DNA of 64,000 bases from Flavobacterium sp. 245 (lineage in GTDB: Bacteria > Bacteroidota > Bacteroidia > Flavobacteriales > Flavobacteriaceae): NCBI RefSeq assembly GCF_004362055.1, contig NZ_SNXB01000003.1, forward strand, positions 310,001-374,000. Direction: 5' to 3'. Below the pieces are notes generated by a model, which had not been told where the DNA came from, made no database searches, and worked only from the letters and a program-made list of their open reading frames with translations. Within the stretch, counting starts at the first letter, position 1, and each line of letters opens with the position of its first letter. A program made the position numbers and the translations under genes. Below, piece after piece: positions 44,082 to 52,558 of the stretch.

Positions 44082-44424
44082 TTGTGCTTTTTTGTATGAT
44101 TCAAAAATACAAATTGAAATTTTAAAAATATGTTATTGCAATTGATTTGTTTTATTGTTTCATAGTTTTTTTCTGCCACGAATTTCTCGAATTTTCACTA
44201 ATTAAAAATCTTTTTAATCTGTTGAAGAAAAAAAATAAATTCGTGGAAATTCGTGAAATTCGCGGCAACCATTTCTATTTTAGTAAAATTCTGCAGGACA
44301 AAATGTGAAATTGTTCAAAAAAGTGAGCTCTAGATTATAATAGGCATTTTCTATGTTGTAAATTTGCATGCATTTTATTTCTACTGAAATTAAAAAATGC
44401 TTTTATTCAAAAATCACTCAATTC
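44082..44424. other. Divergent gap between yaaA and the CCA-type transferase gene
   Basis: The gap holds an R5 repeat (44174-44267) and a plus-strand -7 element TAAATTTG at 44359-44366. Nothing else is clear. Confidence 0.6.
44174..44267. repeat. TGCCACGAATTTCTCGAATT inverted repeat (family R5)
   Basis: Left arm with CACGAATT and TCGAATT units, right arm AATTCGTGGAAATTCGTG ending in CGCGGCA. Same family as 12809. Confidence 0.85.
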
Positions 44425-45855
44425 GTGGCTATACAAACAAATTATAAAACTGCTTTACAAAACAAAATCTTCGATATTATTTCGAAAGCTTCTCAGGAAC
44501 TGGACGTTGACTCTTACGTAATTGGCGGATTTGTTCGTGATTTGCTTTTAAACCGAGGTTCTAAAAAAGATATCGACGTTGTAGCCGTTGGAAGCGGTAT
44601 CGAATTAGCACTTAAAGTATCTCAAATGCTTCCCAATAAACCAAAAGTTCAGGTTTTTAAAACTTATGGGACAGCAATGCTTCGTTTTGAAGATACGGAT
44701 ATTGAATTTGTTGGCGCCCGAAAAGAATCTTATAATTTCGATAGCCGAAATCCAATTGTAGAAAACGGAACTTTGCAGGATGACCAAAATCGTCGTGATT
44801 TTACGATCAATGCTTTGGCGCTTTCTTTAAACGAAAATAGTTTTGGAGATCTGCTAGATCCTTTTAATGGCTTAGCCGATTTAGAAAATAAAACGATTAA
44901 AACACCTTTAGATCCAGATATTACGTATTCTGATGATCCTTTGCGAATGCTTCGTGCGATTCGTTTTGCTAATCAACTGAATTTTGAAATTGAAGAGAAT
45001 TCGCTAAATGCAATTACAAAAAACGCAGAAAGAATAAAGATAATTTCTGGCGAAAGAATTGTTGATGAATTAAACAAAATTCTTTCTACAGATAAACCTT
45101 CTACAGGATTTTTACTTTTATATAAAACCGGACTTTTAGACTTAATCCTGCCTGAATTAACTGCATTGAATCAGGTGGAAGAAGTTGAAGGACACACGCA
45201 TAAAAACAATTTTTATCATACACTTGAAGTAGTTGATAACATTTGTCCAAATACAGATGATGTCTGGCTGCGCTGGTCGGCTTTGCTGCACGACATTGGA
45301 AAAGCACCAACAAAACGTTTCAATAAAAAACAAGGATGGACTTTTCATGGACATGAGTTTTTAGGTGGAAAAATGGCCAAGAAAATATTCGAGCGTTTGC
45401 ATATGCCATTAAATCACAAAATGAAATTTGTGCAAAAAATGGTTATCATGAGTTCACGTCCAATTGTTTTGGCACAGGATATTGTTACTGACAGCGCTGT
45501 TCGTCGTTTGGTTTTTGATGCGGGCGAAGATGTAGAAAGTTTAATGACTTTGTGCGAAGCTGATATCACAACTAAAAATCCGGCAAAATTCAAAAAATAC
45601 CATAAAAACTTTGAAGTTGTCCGCAAGAAAATTGTGGAAGTGGAAGAGCGTGATCATGTTCGTAATTTCCAACCGCCAATTTCTGGCGAAGAAATTATGG
45701 AAATGTTCGATTTAAAGCCTTCACGCGAAATTGGAGTTTTGAAAGAAGCGGTAAAAGAAGCTATTTTAGAAGGCGATATTCCGAATGAATATCAAGCTGC
45801 TTATGATTTTGTGATTAAAAGAGCTGCGAAGTTGAATTTAACGCTTAAAAAATAA
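44425..45855 (+). CDS. CCA-type tRNA nucleotidyltransferase with HD domain
   Basis: This enzyme adds or repairs tRNA 3' ends, or is a close poly(A)-polymerase-like relative. The head has the G-G-x-V-R-D and D-I-D motifs in 'VIGGFVRDLLLNRG' and 'KKDIDVVAVG'; 'DDQNRRDFTINALAL' and 'DDPLRMLRAIRFANQLNF' are further class-II marks. The HD phosphohydrolase domain follows ('RWSALLHDIGKAPTKRF'). I prefer the GTG at 44425 (476 residues): a -7 element at 44359-44366 abuts the ATG at 44368 and would put it upstream of the transcript start. Confidence 0.92.
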   Translation: MAIQTNYKTALQNKIFDIISKASQELDVDSYVIGGFVRDLLLNRGSKKDIDVVAVGSGIELALKVSQMLPNKPKVQVFKTYGTAMLRFEDTDIEFVGARKESYNFDSRNPIVENGTLQDDQNRRDFTINALALSLNENSFGDLLDPFNGLADLENKTIKTPLDPDITYSDDPLRMLRAIRFANQLNFEIEENSLNAITKNAERIKIISGERIVDELNKILSTDKPSTGFLLLYKTGLLDLILPELTALNQVEEVEGHTHKNNFYHTLEVVDNICPNTDDVWLRWSALLHDIGKAPTKRFNKKQGWTFHGHEFLGGKMAKKIFERLHMPLNHKMKFVQKMVIMSSRPIVLAQDIVTDSAVRRLVFDAGEDVESLMTLCEADITTKNPAKFKKYHKNFEVVRKKIVEVEERDHVRNFQPPISGEEIMEMFDLKPSREIGVLKEAVKEAILEGDIPNEYQAAYDFVIKRAAKLNLTLKK

Positions 45856-46229
45856 TGGACATTGTAGGAGCTTTTTTTTTATTTCTTTTTCTATTGGTCC
45901 TTACAGTATCAAATATTCTTTTTCTAAAAAGTTTAAACAAAAACGAAATTACACACTTCAAATATAAATTAATATTTTTTGTAATGTGTTTGGTTTCTCT
46001 CTTTGCAACGGTCCTTACTTATTACTTTTTTAATAAGTATATTTTATTTGGCTTATTCAAAATACAAATGATCAATAGCTCCTATAATGCCCGATTTACA
46101 GCGGTTTCATCGATTGGCATTTTAAATATTATAGGAAACTTTTTAATCCTAAAATTTTATTTAAAAAAGATTTATTTAAAAGAAAAAAATATAAAAACAA
46201 AAGAAATCGAATTAATCGGAACAGAATGA
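45855..46229 (+). CDS. Small hydrophobic membrane protein of unknown function
   Basis: I do not recognise this 124-residue protein. It has four hydrophobic segments (about residues 5-24, 36-56, 60-75 and 93-113), a basic middle and a charged tail. It overlaps the preceding stop by one base and the following start by four, so it is translated in a chain with the CCA-type enzyme and the heme A synthase. A respiratory assembly role is only guessed from the neighbour. Confidence 0.7.
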   Translation: MDIVGAFFLFLFLLVLTVSNILFLKSLNKNEITHFKYKLIFFVMCLVSLFATVLTYYFFNKYILFGLFKIQMINSSYNARFTAVSSIGILNIIGNFLILKFYLKKIYLKEKNIKTKEIELIGTE

Positions 46230-47251
46230 AAAAAGAGAATAAATCAGTAATCATTTGGTTACTATCAGGTTGTGTTTTATTGTTTTTAATGGTTGTCGTG
46301 GGCGGTATTACACGTTTAACCAATTCAGGTTTATCAATGACCGACTGGCATTTGGTAACCGATACCTTTCCGCCATTAACAGATGCTAAGTGGCAAGCCG
46401 CTTTTGACGAATACAAGAAATTTCCTGAGTATCAAAAAATCAATATTCACAACGATTTTCAATTAGCAGATTATAAATTTATTTATTTCTGGGAATGGTT
46501 TCACCGTTTCATTGGCCGTATCATCGGACTTGTGTTTTTTGTGCCATTCGTTTACTTTTTGATCAAAAAGAAATTAGACACCGATACAATTAAAAAATGC
46601 GTTGTGCTTTTAGGAATGGGCGCTTTTCAAGGTTTTCTTGGCTGGTTCATGGTTCGCTCTGGTTTAATTGACAATCCAGATGTTAGCCATTTCAGACTTT
46701 CTTTACACTTGACTTTTGCTTTTATCACTTTTGCCTACACGCTTTGGGTGGCGCTTGATTTGATTTATCCGGAAAGAAATATCAATAAAATAATTCCGCT
46801 TCGCACTATTGCCCGTTATGCTTTGGTTGCCTTGTTAATTCAGATTATTTATGGCGGATTTGTTGCTGGACTAAACGCTGGATTAATTCACAATCACTGG
46901 CCTTTAATGAGCGACGGAGAATTTATTCACGAGTCGGTTTTTATTGAACAATCAACTTTGATAAAAAACTTGATTGAAGGAAAAAGCGGTGTTCAATTTG
47001 TTCACAGAACTTTTGCTTATGTAGTTGTTGCTATTATTCTTTTTCTTTTCTTCAAAAGCAAAAAATATACGCTTACTAGTACACAGTCAAACGGAATAAA
47101 AACGTTAGTTATTTTTGTTTTCATTCAGTTTTTACTTGGTGTTTTCACCTTATTATATAGCGTACCATTCGCTTTAGGATTAATTCACCAAATTATGGCG
47201 TTTTTCCTTTTGAGTGCAATGACGTACACGTTGCACCGATTGAGCAAATAA
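46226..47251 (+). CDS. COX15/CtaA-family heme A synthase
   Basis: This 341-residue membrane enzyme oxidises heme O to heme A for cytochrome oxidase. About eight helices carry the conserved haem-binding histidines: 'WEWFHRFIGRIIGL', 'RLSLHLTFAFITFAY', 'QFVHRTFAYVVV' and 'LGLIHQIMAFFLL'. 'VVGGITRLTNSGLSMTDWHL' is the family N-terminal signature. It shares four bases with the upstream gene and is followed by a terminator. Confidence 0.94.
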   Translation: MKKENKSVIIWLLSGCVLLFLMVVVGGITRLTNSGLSMTDWHLVTDTFPPLTDAKWQAAFDEYKKFPEYQKINIHNDFQLADYKFIYFWEWFHRFIGRIIGLVFFVPFVYFLIKKKLDTDTIKKCVVLLGMGAFQGFLGWFMVRSGLIDNPDVSHFRLSLHLTFAFITFAYTLWVALDLIYPERNINKIIPLRTIARYALVALLIQIIYGGFVAGLNAGLIHNHWPLMSDGEFIHESVFIEQSTLIKNLIEGKSGVQFVHRTFAYVVVAIILFLFFKSKKYTLTSTQSNGIKTLVIFVFIQFLLGVFTLLYSVPFALGLIHQIMAFFLLSAMTYTLHRLSK

Positions 47252-47269
47252 TTCAAAAATTAAGACATA

Positions 47270-47303
47270 AAAAAATCCTTCATTTTGAAGGATTTTTTGT
47301 TTT
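47270..47303. terminator. Rho-independent terminator (bidirectional)
   Basis: AAATCCTTC / GAAGGATTT stem with A and T runs, 18 bases after the heme A synthase stop and usable from both sides. Confidence 0.88.
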
Positions 47304-47341
47304 TAAATATGGCCTTATTAATATTCCCAATCTTTGTCCAA

Positions 47342-47386
47342 CCGGATTGAAATCCGGCCCTACAAAATACATCGAGCCGCTGGCTC
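47342..47386. repeat. Two small hairpins CCGGATTGAAATCCGG and GAGCCGCTGGCTC
   Basis: Adjacent stem-loops in the convergent gap before the LytTR gene, GC-richer than the flanks. The first resembles the R6 hairpin in form. The rest of the 221-bp gap is plain. Confidence 0.55.
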
Positions 47387-47472
47387 TTTATACTTGGATT
47401 GAATTATGGAACAGCTAATATTGGAACAATCTTCTAAAAATTCGTATTCCTATCGAAATTATAAAATCAATT

Positions 47473-48240
47473 TTACCCTAACCACGCTTTAAAATCTTGA
47501 ACTTTTTCGCGGCTTACAATTACCTCATCTTCTTTATATGTTGGCAAAATAACTTTAAGTCGGGAATTGGTGTAAACCTGAATTTCTTTTATTGCTTGAA
47601 GCGGCACAATAAATTTTCTGCTTACGCGAAAGAAATCCTTCATATCTAATTCTTGCTCCAAAATTTCTAAAGTAGAATCGATTAAGTAATTTCTGTTATC
47701 AAAAGTATGAATGTAAGTTCCTTTGTTTTCACTAAAAAAACATTCGATTTCATCAGTAGTAATTACTTTTAAATGCTGTCCAATTTTAACGGTGAATCTC
47801 TTTTTGTAATTTTTCTCAAAAGGATTTGACAACATTTGGCGGATTTGCTCAAAATCAAGCTGCAGATTAGAACTTTCAGAAACCGCTTTTGGAAGTCTCA
47901 TCTTGAATTTTTCGACTGCTATTTCCAGATCATCTTCGTCAATTGGTTTTAAAAGATAATCTATACTGTTTAATTTAAATGCTTTTAATGCATATTCATC
48001 ATAAGCAGTTGTAAAGATGATGGCGCTTTTTATATCTATTTTTTCAAAAATTTCAAACGACAAACCGTCCGATAGCTGGATATCCAAAAAAATCAAATCT
48101 GGATGTTCGTTGTTTGCAAACCAATCTACTGATTCTTCTACAGAATGCAGCATGGTTTTTACTGCAATATCAAGTTTTTCAAGCTTTCTCTGGAGCAATC
48201 TTGCTGCCGGTTTTTCGTCTTCTATAATTAGTGTGGTCAT
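47473..48240 (-). CDS. LytTR-family response regulator
   Basis: This 255-residue regulator has an N-terminal receiver with acid pocket 'LIIEDEKPAA', phospho-acceptor Asp53 in 'PDLIFLDIQLSDGLSFE' and 'TTAYDEYALKAF'; the C-terminal LytTR DNA-binding domain runs from about 155 ('KKRFTVKIGQHLKVI') to the end. It is the last gene of an eight-gene minus-strand operon headed by a LytS-type kinase, its likely partner. Thirty-six bases separate it from the last 2TM gene. Confidence 0.95.
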   Translation of the reverse strand: MTTLIIEDEKPAARLLQRKLEKLDIAVKTMLHSVEESVDWFANNEHPDLIFLDIQLSDGLSFEIFEKIDIKSAIIFTTAYDEYALKAFKLNSIDYLLKPIDEDDLEIAVEKFKMRLPKAVSESSNLQLDFEQIRQMLSNPFEKNYKKRFTVKIGQHLKVITTDEIECFFSENKGTYIHTFDNRNYLIDSTLEILEQELDMKDFFRVSRKFIVPLQAIKEIQVYTNSRLKVILPTYKEDEVIVSREKVQDFKAWLG

Positions 48241-48276
48241 TTATTTGGCTAAAAAATTGGAAAATCTATTTCAAAT

Positions 48277-48645
48277 TTACTCCCATTTATTGGTACTTTG
48301 GTCTTCTTTTTCCATAAATTTCCGGATTTTCTTCTGTTCCCAATCTTTGGTAAAAAAGACATCTGGCCCAAATACCGAAAATGCATGAATTAATAATGCT
48401 ATTCCCCAGTAAAAAGCAGTAGAATAAGTGTGCCAGTCTGATAAACCATTGTAGATTATATCTTTTCCAAATATATCACGGTTCAAATTTGTTATTATAA
48501 TTATTGCATTTACAATAATATAAATTCTCAAATGTGAGTAAAAACCTTTTATTCTTTTTACTTTTCTATAGGCAATATTGAAGTTTTCATCTGAGCTGAA
48601 TTCTTCGTCATAGTCTTCAAAAATATTTCTTCTAAAACGTCCCAT
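48277..48645 (-). CDS. 2TM-domain membrane protein (copy 6, long form)
   Basis: A 122-residue member of the 2TM family. After a basic N-terminus (MGRFRRNIFEDYDEEF) comes 'IAYRKVKRIKGFYSHLRIY', two hydrophobic segments, and the shared tail 'DWEQQKKIR'-like segment (here 'KDWEQKKIRKFMEKEDQ') ending NKWE. It is nearly identical to the next copy upstream (48664) over the first helix, suggesting recent duplication. Function unknown. Confidence 0.88.
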   Translation of the reverse strand: MGRFRRNIFEDYDEEFSSDENFNIAYRKVKRIKGFYSHLRIYIIVNAIIIITNLNRDIFGKDIIYNGLSDWHTYSTAFYWGIALLIHAFSVFGPDVFFTKDWEQKKIRKFMEKEDQSTNKWE

Positions 48646-48663
48646 TTTATTACTTTGTTAAAG

Positions 48664-49032
48664 TTATTGCCATTTATTGCTCTTTTGTGATTCTTGATTC
48701 ATGTACTCCTGAATTTTTCTTTCTTCCCAATCATCACTAAAGAAAATTTCACGTCCAAAAACGGATACGGCGTGCATCAATAATGCAATTCCCCAATAAA
48801 ATGCTGTCGAATAAGTATGCCACTCAAACAAACCACTGTCATTAAAATGAATCCCTATAAAATCCCTATTTAAATTTGAAATGATAATAATTGCATTAAC
48901 AATAATATATACTTTTAAGTGGGAGTAAAAACCTTTTATTCTTTTAACTTTCCTATATGCAATATTAAAGCGTTCATCATTCGGAAATTCTTGTCTGTAT
49001 TCTTCGTACATGCGTCTTCTTAAGCGTCCCAT
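48664..49032 (-). CDS. 2TM-domain membrane protein (copy 5, long form)
   Basis: A 122-residue 2TM protein. 'IAYRKVKRIKGFYSHLKVYI' and 'FEWHTYSTAFYWGIALLMHA' match copy 6 almost residue for residue. The tail is 'DWEERKIQEYMNQESQKS' ending NKWQ. The gaps on both sides are 18 bases, unlike the 2-base gaps in the upper part of the operon. Confidence 0.88.
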   Translation of the reverse strand: MGRLRRRMYEEYRQEFPNDERFNIAYRKVKRIKGFYSHLKVYIIVNAIIIISNLNRDFIGIHFNDSGLFEWHTYSTAFYWGIALLMHAVSVFGREIFFSDDWEERKIQEYMNQESQKSNKWQ

Positions 49033-49050
49033 TTTATTTATATTTAAGGA

Positions 49051-49356
49051 TTATTGCCATTTATTTTTATTCTCTTTTTCTTTCTCCATGAACTCTTTGA
49101 TCTTTCTTTCTTCCCAGTCTTTTCCAAGAACCGGAAATACATCAAAAACCTTCAATCCATGAAAAATAACTCCAACGCCCCACCACATTAATGGCCAATA
49201 AAACCAAAGATGATTTGGTGAAGTCATTAAATTTATAACAATCAAAACGATGTTTACTGAAATATAGGCCGTTAAGTTTCCATAAAAACCTTTAATATTC
49301 TCGACTTTCTTTTTTGCCAAGTAATATTTATCCTCGTCATTAAAATTTACTTCCAT
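49051..49356 (-). CDS. 2TM-domain membrane protein (copy 4)
   Basis: About 101 residues from the ATG at 49356, two bases after the stop of copy 3. 'YYLAKKKVENIKGFYGNLTA' precedes the first helix, 'LWFYWPLMWWGVGVIFHGLK' is the second, and the tail 'DWEERKIKEFMEKEKENK' ends NKWQ. An ATG twelve bases earlier (49368) lies inside the previous gene. Confidence 0.85.
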   Translation of the reverse strand: MEVNFNDEDKYYLAKKKVENIKGFYGNLTAYISVNIVLIVINLMTSPNHLWFYWPLMWWGVGVIFHGLKVFDVFPVLGKDWEERKIKEFMEKEKENKNKWQ

Positions 49357-49358
49357 GA

Positions 49359-49688
49359 TTATTCCCATTTTTGTTTTTTTACTTTTTTATCTAAAAGGCT
49401 TTTCATTTTCTGCTCTTCCCATTCTTCATCAAAAATCTTATACGAAGCAAACAAATCAATCACAGACACTAAAAATACACTTGTCCAGATTACCATTACA
49501 ACACTATTTAAATATTGTGCAGGAAAAAAATTCAGTGAAACTCCGTAACATTCTTTTAAAAGATAGATTATCAATCCAATTGCATAAATAAATGCATGTA
49601 CATATAAGGATTTAAGTTTAACAGCTTTTTTGCTGAAGATTTGTTGAAACTCAAATTTTTCTCGGTCATTACTACAATTTGTTTCCAT
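49359..49688 (-). CDS. 2TM-domain membrane protein (copy 3, divergent)
   Basis: A 109-residue member that departs from the others: 'QQIFSKKAVKLKSLYVHAF' replaces the usual GFY segment, the loop is longer, and the tail reads 'EWEEQKMKSLLDKK' ending KQKWE. Position, size, two helices and the 2-base junctions still place it in the family. Confidence 0.8.
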   Translation of the reverse strand: METNCSNDREKFEFQQIFSKKAVKLKSLYVHAFIYAIGLIIYLLKECYGVSLNFFPAQYLNSVVMVIWTSVFLVSVIDLFASYKIFDEEWEEQKMKSLLDKKVKKQKWE

Positions 49689-49690
49689 GA

Positions 49691-49993
49691 CTATTTTGAA
49701 GTTTGTTTATTCTTTTCTTTTTCTAAAATTTCTTTTATTTTTCGTTCTTCCCATTCTTTACTAAAGGCGGGTGAAATTTCAAAAGCTTTTAATCCGTGTA
49801 TCACTACACCTATTCCCCAGCCCATTATACACCATACAAACCATAAATATTCTGGTGAAGTCAGCAGATTTATAACAATCAGGATTACAGTGACCAGAAT
49901 AAAAACGGTTAAATGCTCATAAAATCCTTTAATTTCTTTTACTTTTTTTTGAGCTTTTTGATAACGTTTTGCTTGAGTATGATCAGGTTCCAT
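49691..49993 (-). CDS. 2TM-domain membrane protein (copy 2)
   Basis: About 100 residues from the ATG at 49993. 'RYQKAQKKVKEIKGFYEHLT' and 'LWFVWCIMGWGIGVVIHGLK' match copy 1 closely; the tail 'EWEERKIKEILEKEKNK' ends QTSK, so it lacks the terminal Trp seen in all other copies. Confidence 0.85.
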   Translation of the reverse strand: MEPDHTQAKRYQKAQKKVKEIKGFYEHLTVFILVTVILIVINLLTSPEYLWFVWCIMGWGIGVVIHGLKAFEISPAFSKEWEERKIKEILEKEKNKQTSK

Positions 49994-49995
49994 GA

Positions 49996-50298
49996 TTATT
50001 GCCAAGTTTGTTTGCTGTTTTCTTTCTCTAAAATCTCTCTAATTTTTCGCTCTTCCCATTCTTTGCTGAAAGCCGGAGAAATTCTAAAAGCCTTAAGTGC
50101 GTGCATGACAATTGCAAATCCCCAACCTAACAAAGACCATACAAACCATAAATATCCTGGCGAAGTCATTAGATTTACAACTATAAGTATTGGATTTACG
50201 AGAATAAAAACCGTCAAATGCTCATAAAATTCTCTAAGTTCTTTTACTCTTTTTTGAACCTCTAAGTAACGCTCTGCTTTAGTATAATTTGGTTCCAT
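49996..50298 (-). CDS. 2TM-domain membrane protein (copy 1)
   Basis: About 100 residues from the ATG at 50298, two bases after the kinase stop. 'YLEVQKRVKELREFYEHLTV' is followed by two helices ('LWFVWSLLGWGFAIVMHALK' the second) and the tail 'EWEERKIREILEKENSK' ending QTWQ. It is closest to copy 2 and to the domain fused to the kinase. Confidence 0.87.
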   Translation of the reverse strand: MEPNYTKAERYLEVQKRVKELREFYEHLTVFILVNPILIVVNLMTSPGYLWFVWSLLGWGFAIVMHALKAFRISPAFSKEWEERKIREILEKENSKQTWQ

Positions 50299-50300
50299 GA

Positions 50301-51659
50301 TTATTTCCAAGTTTTTTGTTTGTTTTCCTTCTCTAAGATTTCTCTAATTTTTCGTTCTTCCCAATCTGAGCTGTATCCAAAAACTTTAAAAGCATGCATT
50401 ACAACTCCAAATCCCCAACCTAAAGCAGAAAACCAAAACCACTGAAATCCAGGAGAATACCTCAAATTTATAAAAATTAAAAATGGTATCACACAACAAT
50501 ATGAAATTACATTTCCGTAAAATCCTTTTAATTCTTCTACTCTTTTTTTAGCTCTGAAATAAGCTTTATTTTCATCGCTATAGTCTGCACTTGTTTCCAT
50601 AACTGTAATTTGTTTGGTTAAAATTGGAATTTTAACAGTGAATGTTTCTTCATTTTGTTCAATCACCACTTTTCTGTTTGTTACAATTCCGTATCGATTT
50701 ACAATATTCTGCAGCCCTACTCCTTTACGATCCTGCAGTACTTCTTTCTTTTGAAAATCATTCTGAATTGCCAAATAATCTCCGTCAATAAAAATTCTGA
50801 TATGCAAAGGCTTTTGCTCACTTACAACATTGTGTTTTACAGTGTTTTCTAATAAAAGTTGCAAAGACAACGGAACTACTTTTGCATCTGGATTTATATC
50901 TGTTGTTGGCAATTCGTAAAACAGACTATTTTCAAAACGCATTTTAAGCAAATTCATATAGGTTTTTGCGAATGATAATTCATCCTCAACCGACACTAAT
51001 TCTTTGTCTTTTTGCTCTAAAACGTAGCGATAGATTTTAGATAAAGAAGTTGTAAATCGTTGTGCATTATCTGGATTTTCTTCGATCAAAGAGCTTAAAA
51101 CATTCAAGCTGTTAAAAAGAAAATGCGGGTCGATCTGATTTTTTAAACTCTCGAATTGTGCATTTGCTGTTCCCGCAATAATCTTTTGCTGTGTTATTTC
51201 GAATTTTGAAGCTTGTTTCCACTTTACCATAAAACTTCTGGCTTGCAGAAAAGTTGAAACCCCCAGAGAAACAACGATATAAAAAAGATGCACCCAAAGC
51301 ATTCGTGCGCTAAAAAAAACATCTAAAGTCACGTTTTGCAAGACAACAAAAATGAAATAATTTATTCCTAAAACTACAGGAACCGTGTACAAAACCGTAC
51401 ACAAAATCCCATAATAAACTCTCAAGTTCGTCTGCTCCAGCCAATCCCATTTTTTATCTAGAAAAACACTGATAAACCCGTTTCCAAAACCGAGTCCGAA
51501 AGAATAAAGACAGCTTACAAAAAAAGTAACCAGAACGTTCTTAACACTTAAATCGTCTCCTAAAAATGCTGAAAACAAGATTGCAAAGACCATAGAAATC
51601 TTAAAACATGTGATCGTTCCACTTTTTACATCTGCAAAGCTACTTCTATAGTCTTTCAT
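50301..51659 (-). CDS. LytS-type sensor histidine kinase fused to a 2TM domain
   Basis: This 452-residue kinase has four predicted membrane segments (about residues 17-35, 45-65, 85-110 and 122-140), then the LytS His-kinase domain with phospho-acceptor His179 in 'QIDPHFLFNSLNVL', N-box 'LLLENTVKHNV' (268-278) and G-box 'RKGVGLQNIVNRYG' (311-324). Residues 366-440 form a complete 2TM domain with 'RAKKRVEELKGFYGNV' and tail 'DWEERKIREILEKENKQ'. Met354 (50600) aligns with the start codon of the free-standing copies. It heads the operon and probably signals to the LytTR regulator. Confidence 0.93.
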   Translation of the reverse strand: MKDYRSSFADVKSGTITCFKISMVFAILFSAFLGDDLSVKNVLVTFFVSCLYSFGLGFGNGFISVFLDKKWDWLEQTNLRVYYGILCTVLYTVPVVLGINYFIFVVLQNVTLDVFFSARMLWVHLFYIVVSLGVSTFLQARSFMVKWKQASKFEITQQKIIAGTANAQFESLKNQIDPHFLFNSLNVLSSLIEENPDNAQRFTTSLSKIYRYVLEQKDKELVSVEDELSFAKTYMNLLKMRFENSLFYELPTTDINPDAKVVPLSLQLLLENTVKHNVVSEQKPLHIRIFIDGDYLAIQNDFQKKEVLQDRKGVGLQNIVNRYGIVTNRKVVIEQNEETFTVKIPILTKQITVMETSADYSDENKAYFRAKKRVEELKGFYGNVISYCCVIPFLIFINLRYSPGFQWFWFSALGWGFGVVMHAFKVFGYSSDWEERKIREILEKENKQKTWK

Positions 51660-51681
51660 TCTAAATCAGCTTAAATTAAAT

Positions 51682-52305
51682 TTATTTTTTACAATTTTTT
51701 TGAGTTTCCAAAGCTCTTTCTAATCCCCATTTTGGAGAGAAAGGAGTTGCAGGTTTAAATGTAGCAAAAAGTTCAATAGCTCTATCAACTTGCGCACATA
51801 ATGGTTTTGTATCAACACCAGACCATTTTGCTCCGCCAATTTGATAATCAGCTTCACCAAAAACAATTCTCGGATTATTTGGATCTATCGCTTTTCCTTT
51901 GGCGTAAGCTTCCATCACTTTAGCCGAATATTTCATTCCGTTTGTCATTGGATCTGCAACTACCCACGCGGTATAAATTAAAGCCTGCATGGCATAAAGT
52001 TCTGCATTATTCTGATCTTTTATCAATTCGACATCTAAAGCATCCTGAGCTTTTGTTAATAACAAATCGATTTTTGTTTTATCTTTTTCACTGAAAGCGG
52101 CAGTCGTGTTGATTAAAGCTACATAATAATTTGGCAGATAACTTGTTTTTTCTGCCGCAGCAATTCTTTCAAACATTGCCGATGCTTCAGCATTTTTTCC
52201 TTCTTTCCAAAGCCCAAAAGCTTTTCCCATTCCTTGTTCAAATTGTGTCTGAGCTGATAATAAACTGCAGATAAATAATGTTGTAATTGTAATAATTTTG
52301 GTCAT
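51682..52305 (-). CDS. Exported TPR-like protein of unknown function
   Basis: This 207-residue protein has a signal peptide (MTKIITITTLFICSLLSAQ) and helical repeats of TPR type ('GKAFGLWKEGKNAEASAMF', 'AELYAMQALIYTAWVV', 'NPRIVFGEADYQIG'). It lies 22 bases upstream of the kinase gene on the same strand and may be the true first gene of the 2TM operon. A periplasmic input to the kinase is possible but unsupported. Confidence 0.8.
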   Translation of the reverse strand: MTKIITITTLFICSLLSAQTQFEQGMGKAFGLWKEGKNAEASAMFERIAAAEKTSYLPNYYVALINTTAAFSEKDKTKIDLLLTKAQDALDVELIKDQNNAELYAMQALIYTAWVVADPMTNGMKYSAKVMEAYAKGKAIDPNNPRIVFGEADYQIGGAKWSGVDTKPLCAQVDRAIELFATFKPATPFSPKWGLERALETQKNCKK

Positions 52306-52320
52306 GATTTCTTTTTTTTA

Positions 52321-52435
52321 AGTTTCTAAGTTATTAAGGTTCTGAGGTTCTAAGTTTTCTTTTAAAGATTCTGAGGTTCTGAGTTGCTAAGGTTCTAAGT
52401 TTTTTTTTGTCTTAGAATCTCAGCAACTTAGTGAC
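52321..52435. repeat. TTCTAAGTTATTAAGGTTC repeat cluster with inverse arm (family R9)
   Basis: About ten direct TTCTGAG/TTCTAAG units are followed, after a T-run, by the inverse CTTAGAATCTCAG, so the whole can fold back. Confidence 0.8.
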
Positions 52436-52558
52436 TCCTTTAATTGATGATTAAAACTCTGTTTGTTAATTTATACTTCAAAAGTATGTTGGTTTTTATT
52501 CTTTTAAAATTAAATGTTGCTGAGTTGTTGATTTTGGTTACTGAATTGTTTCTTTCTT

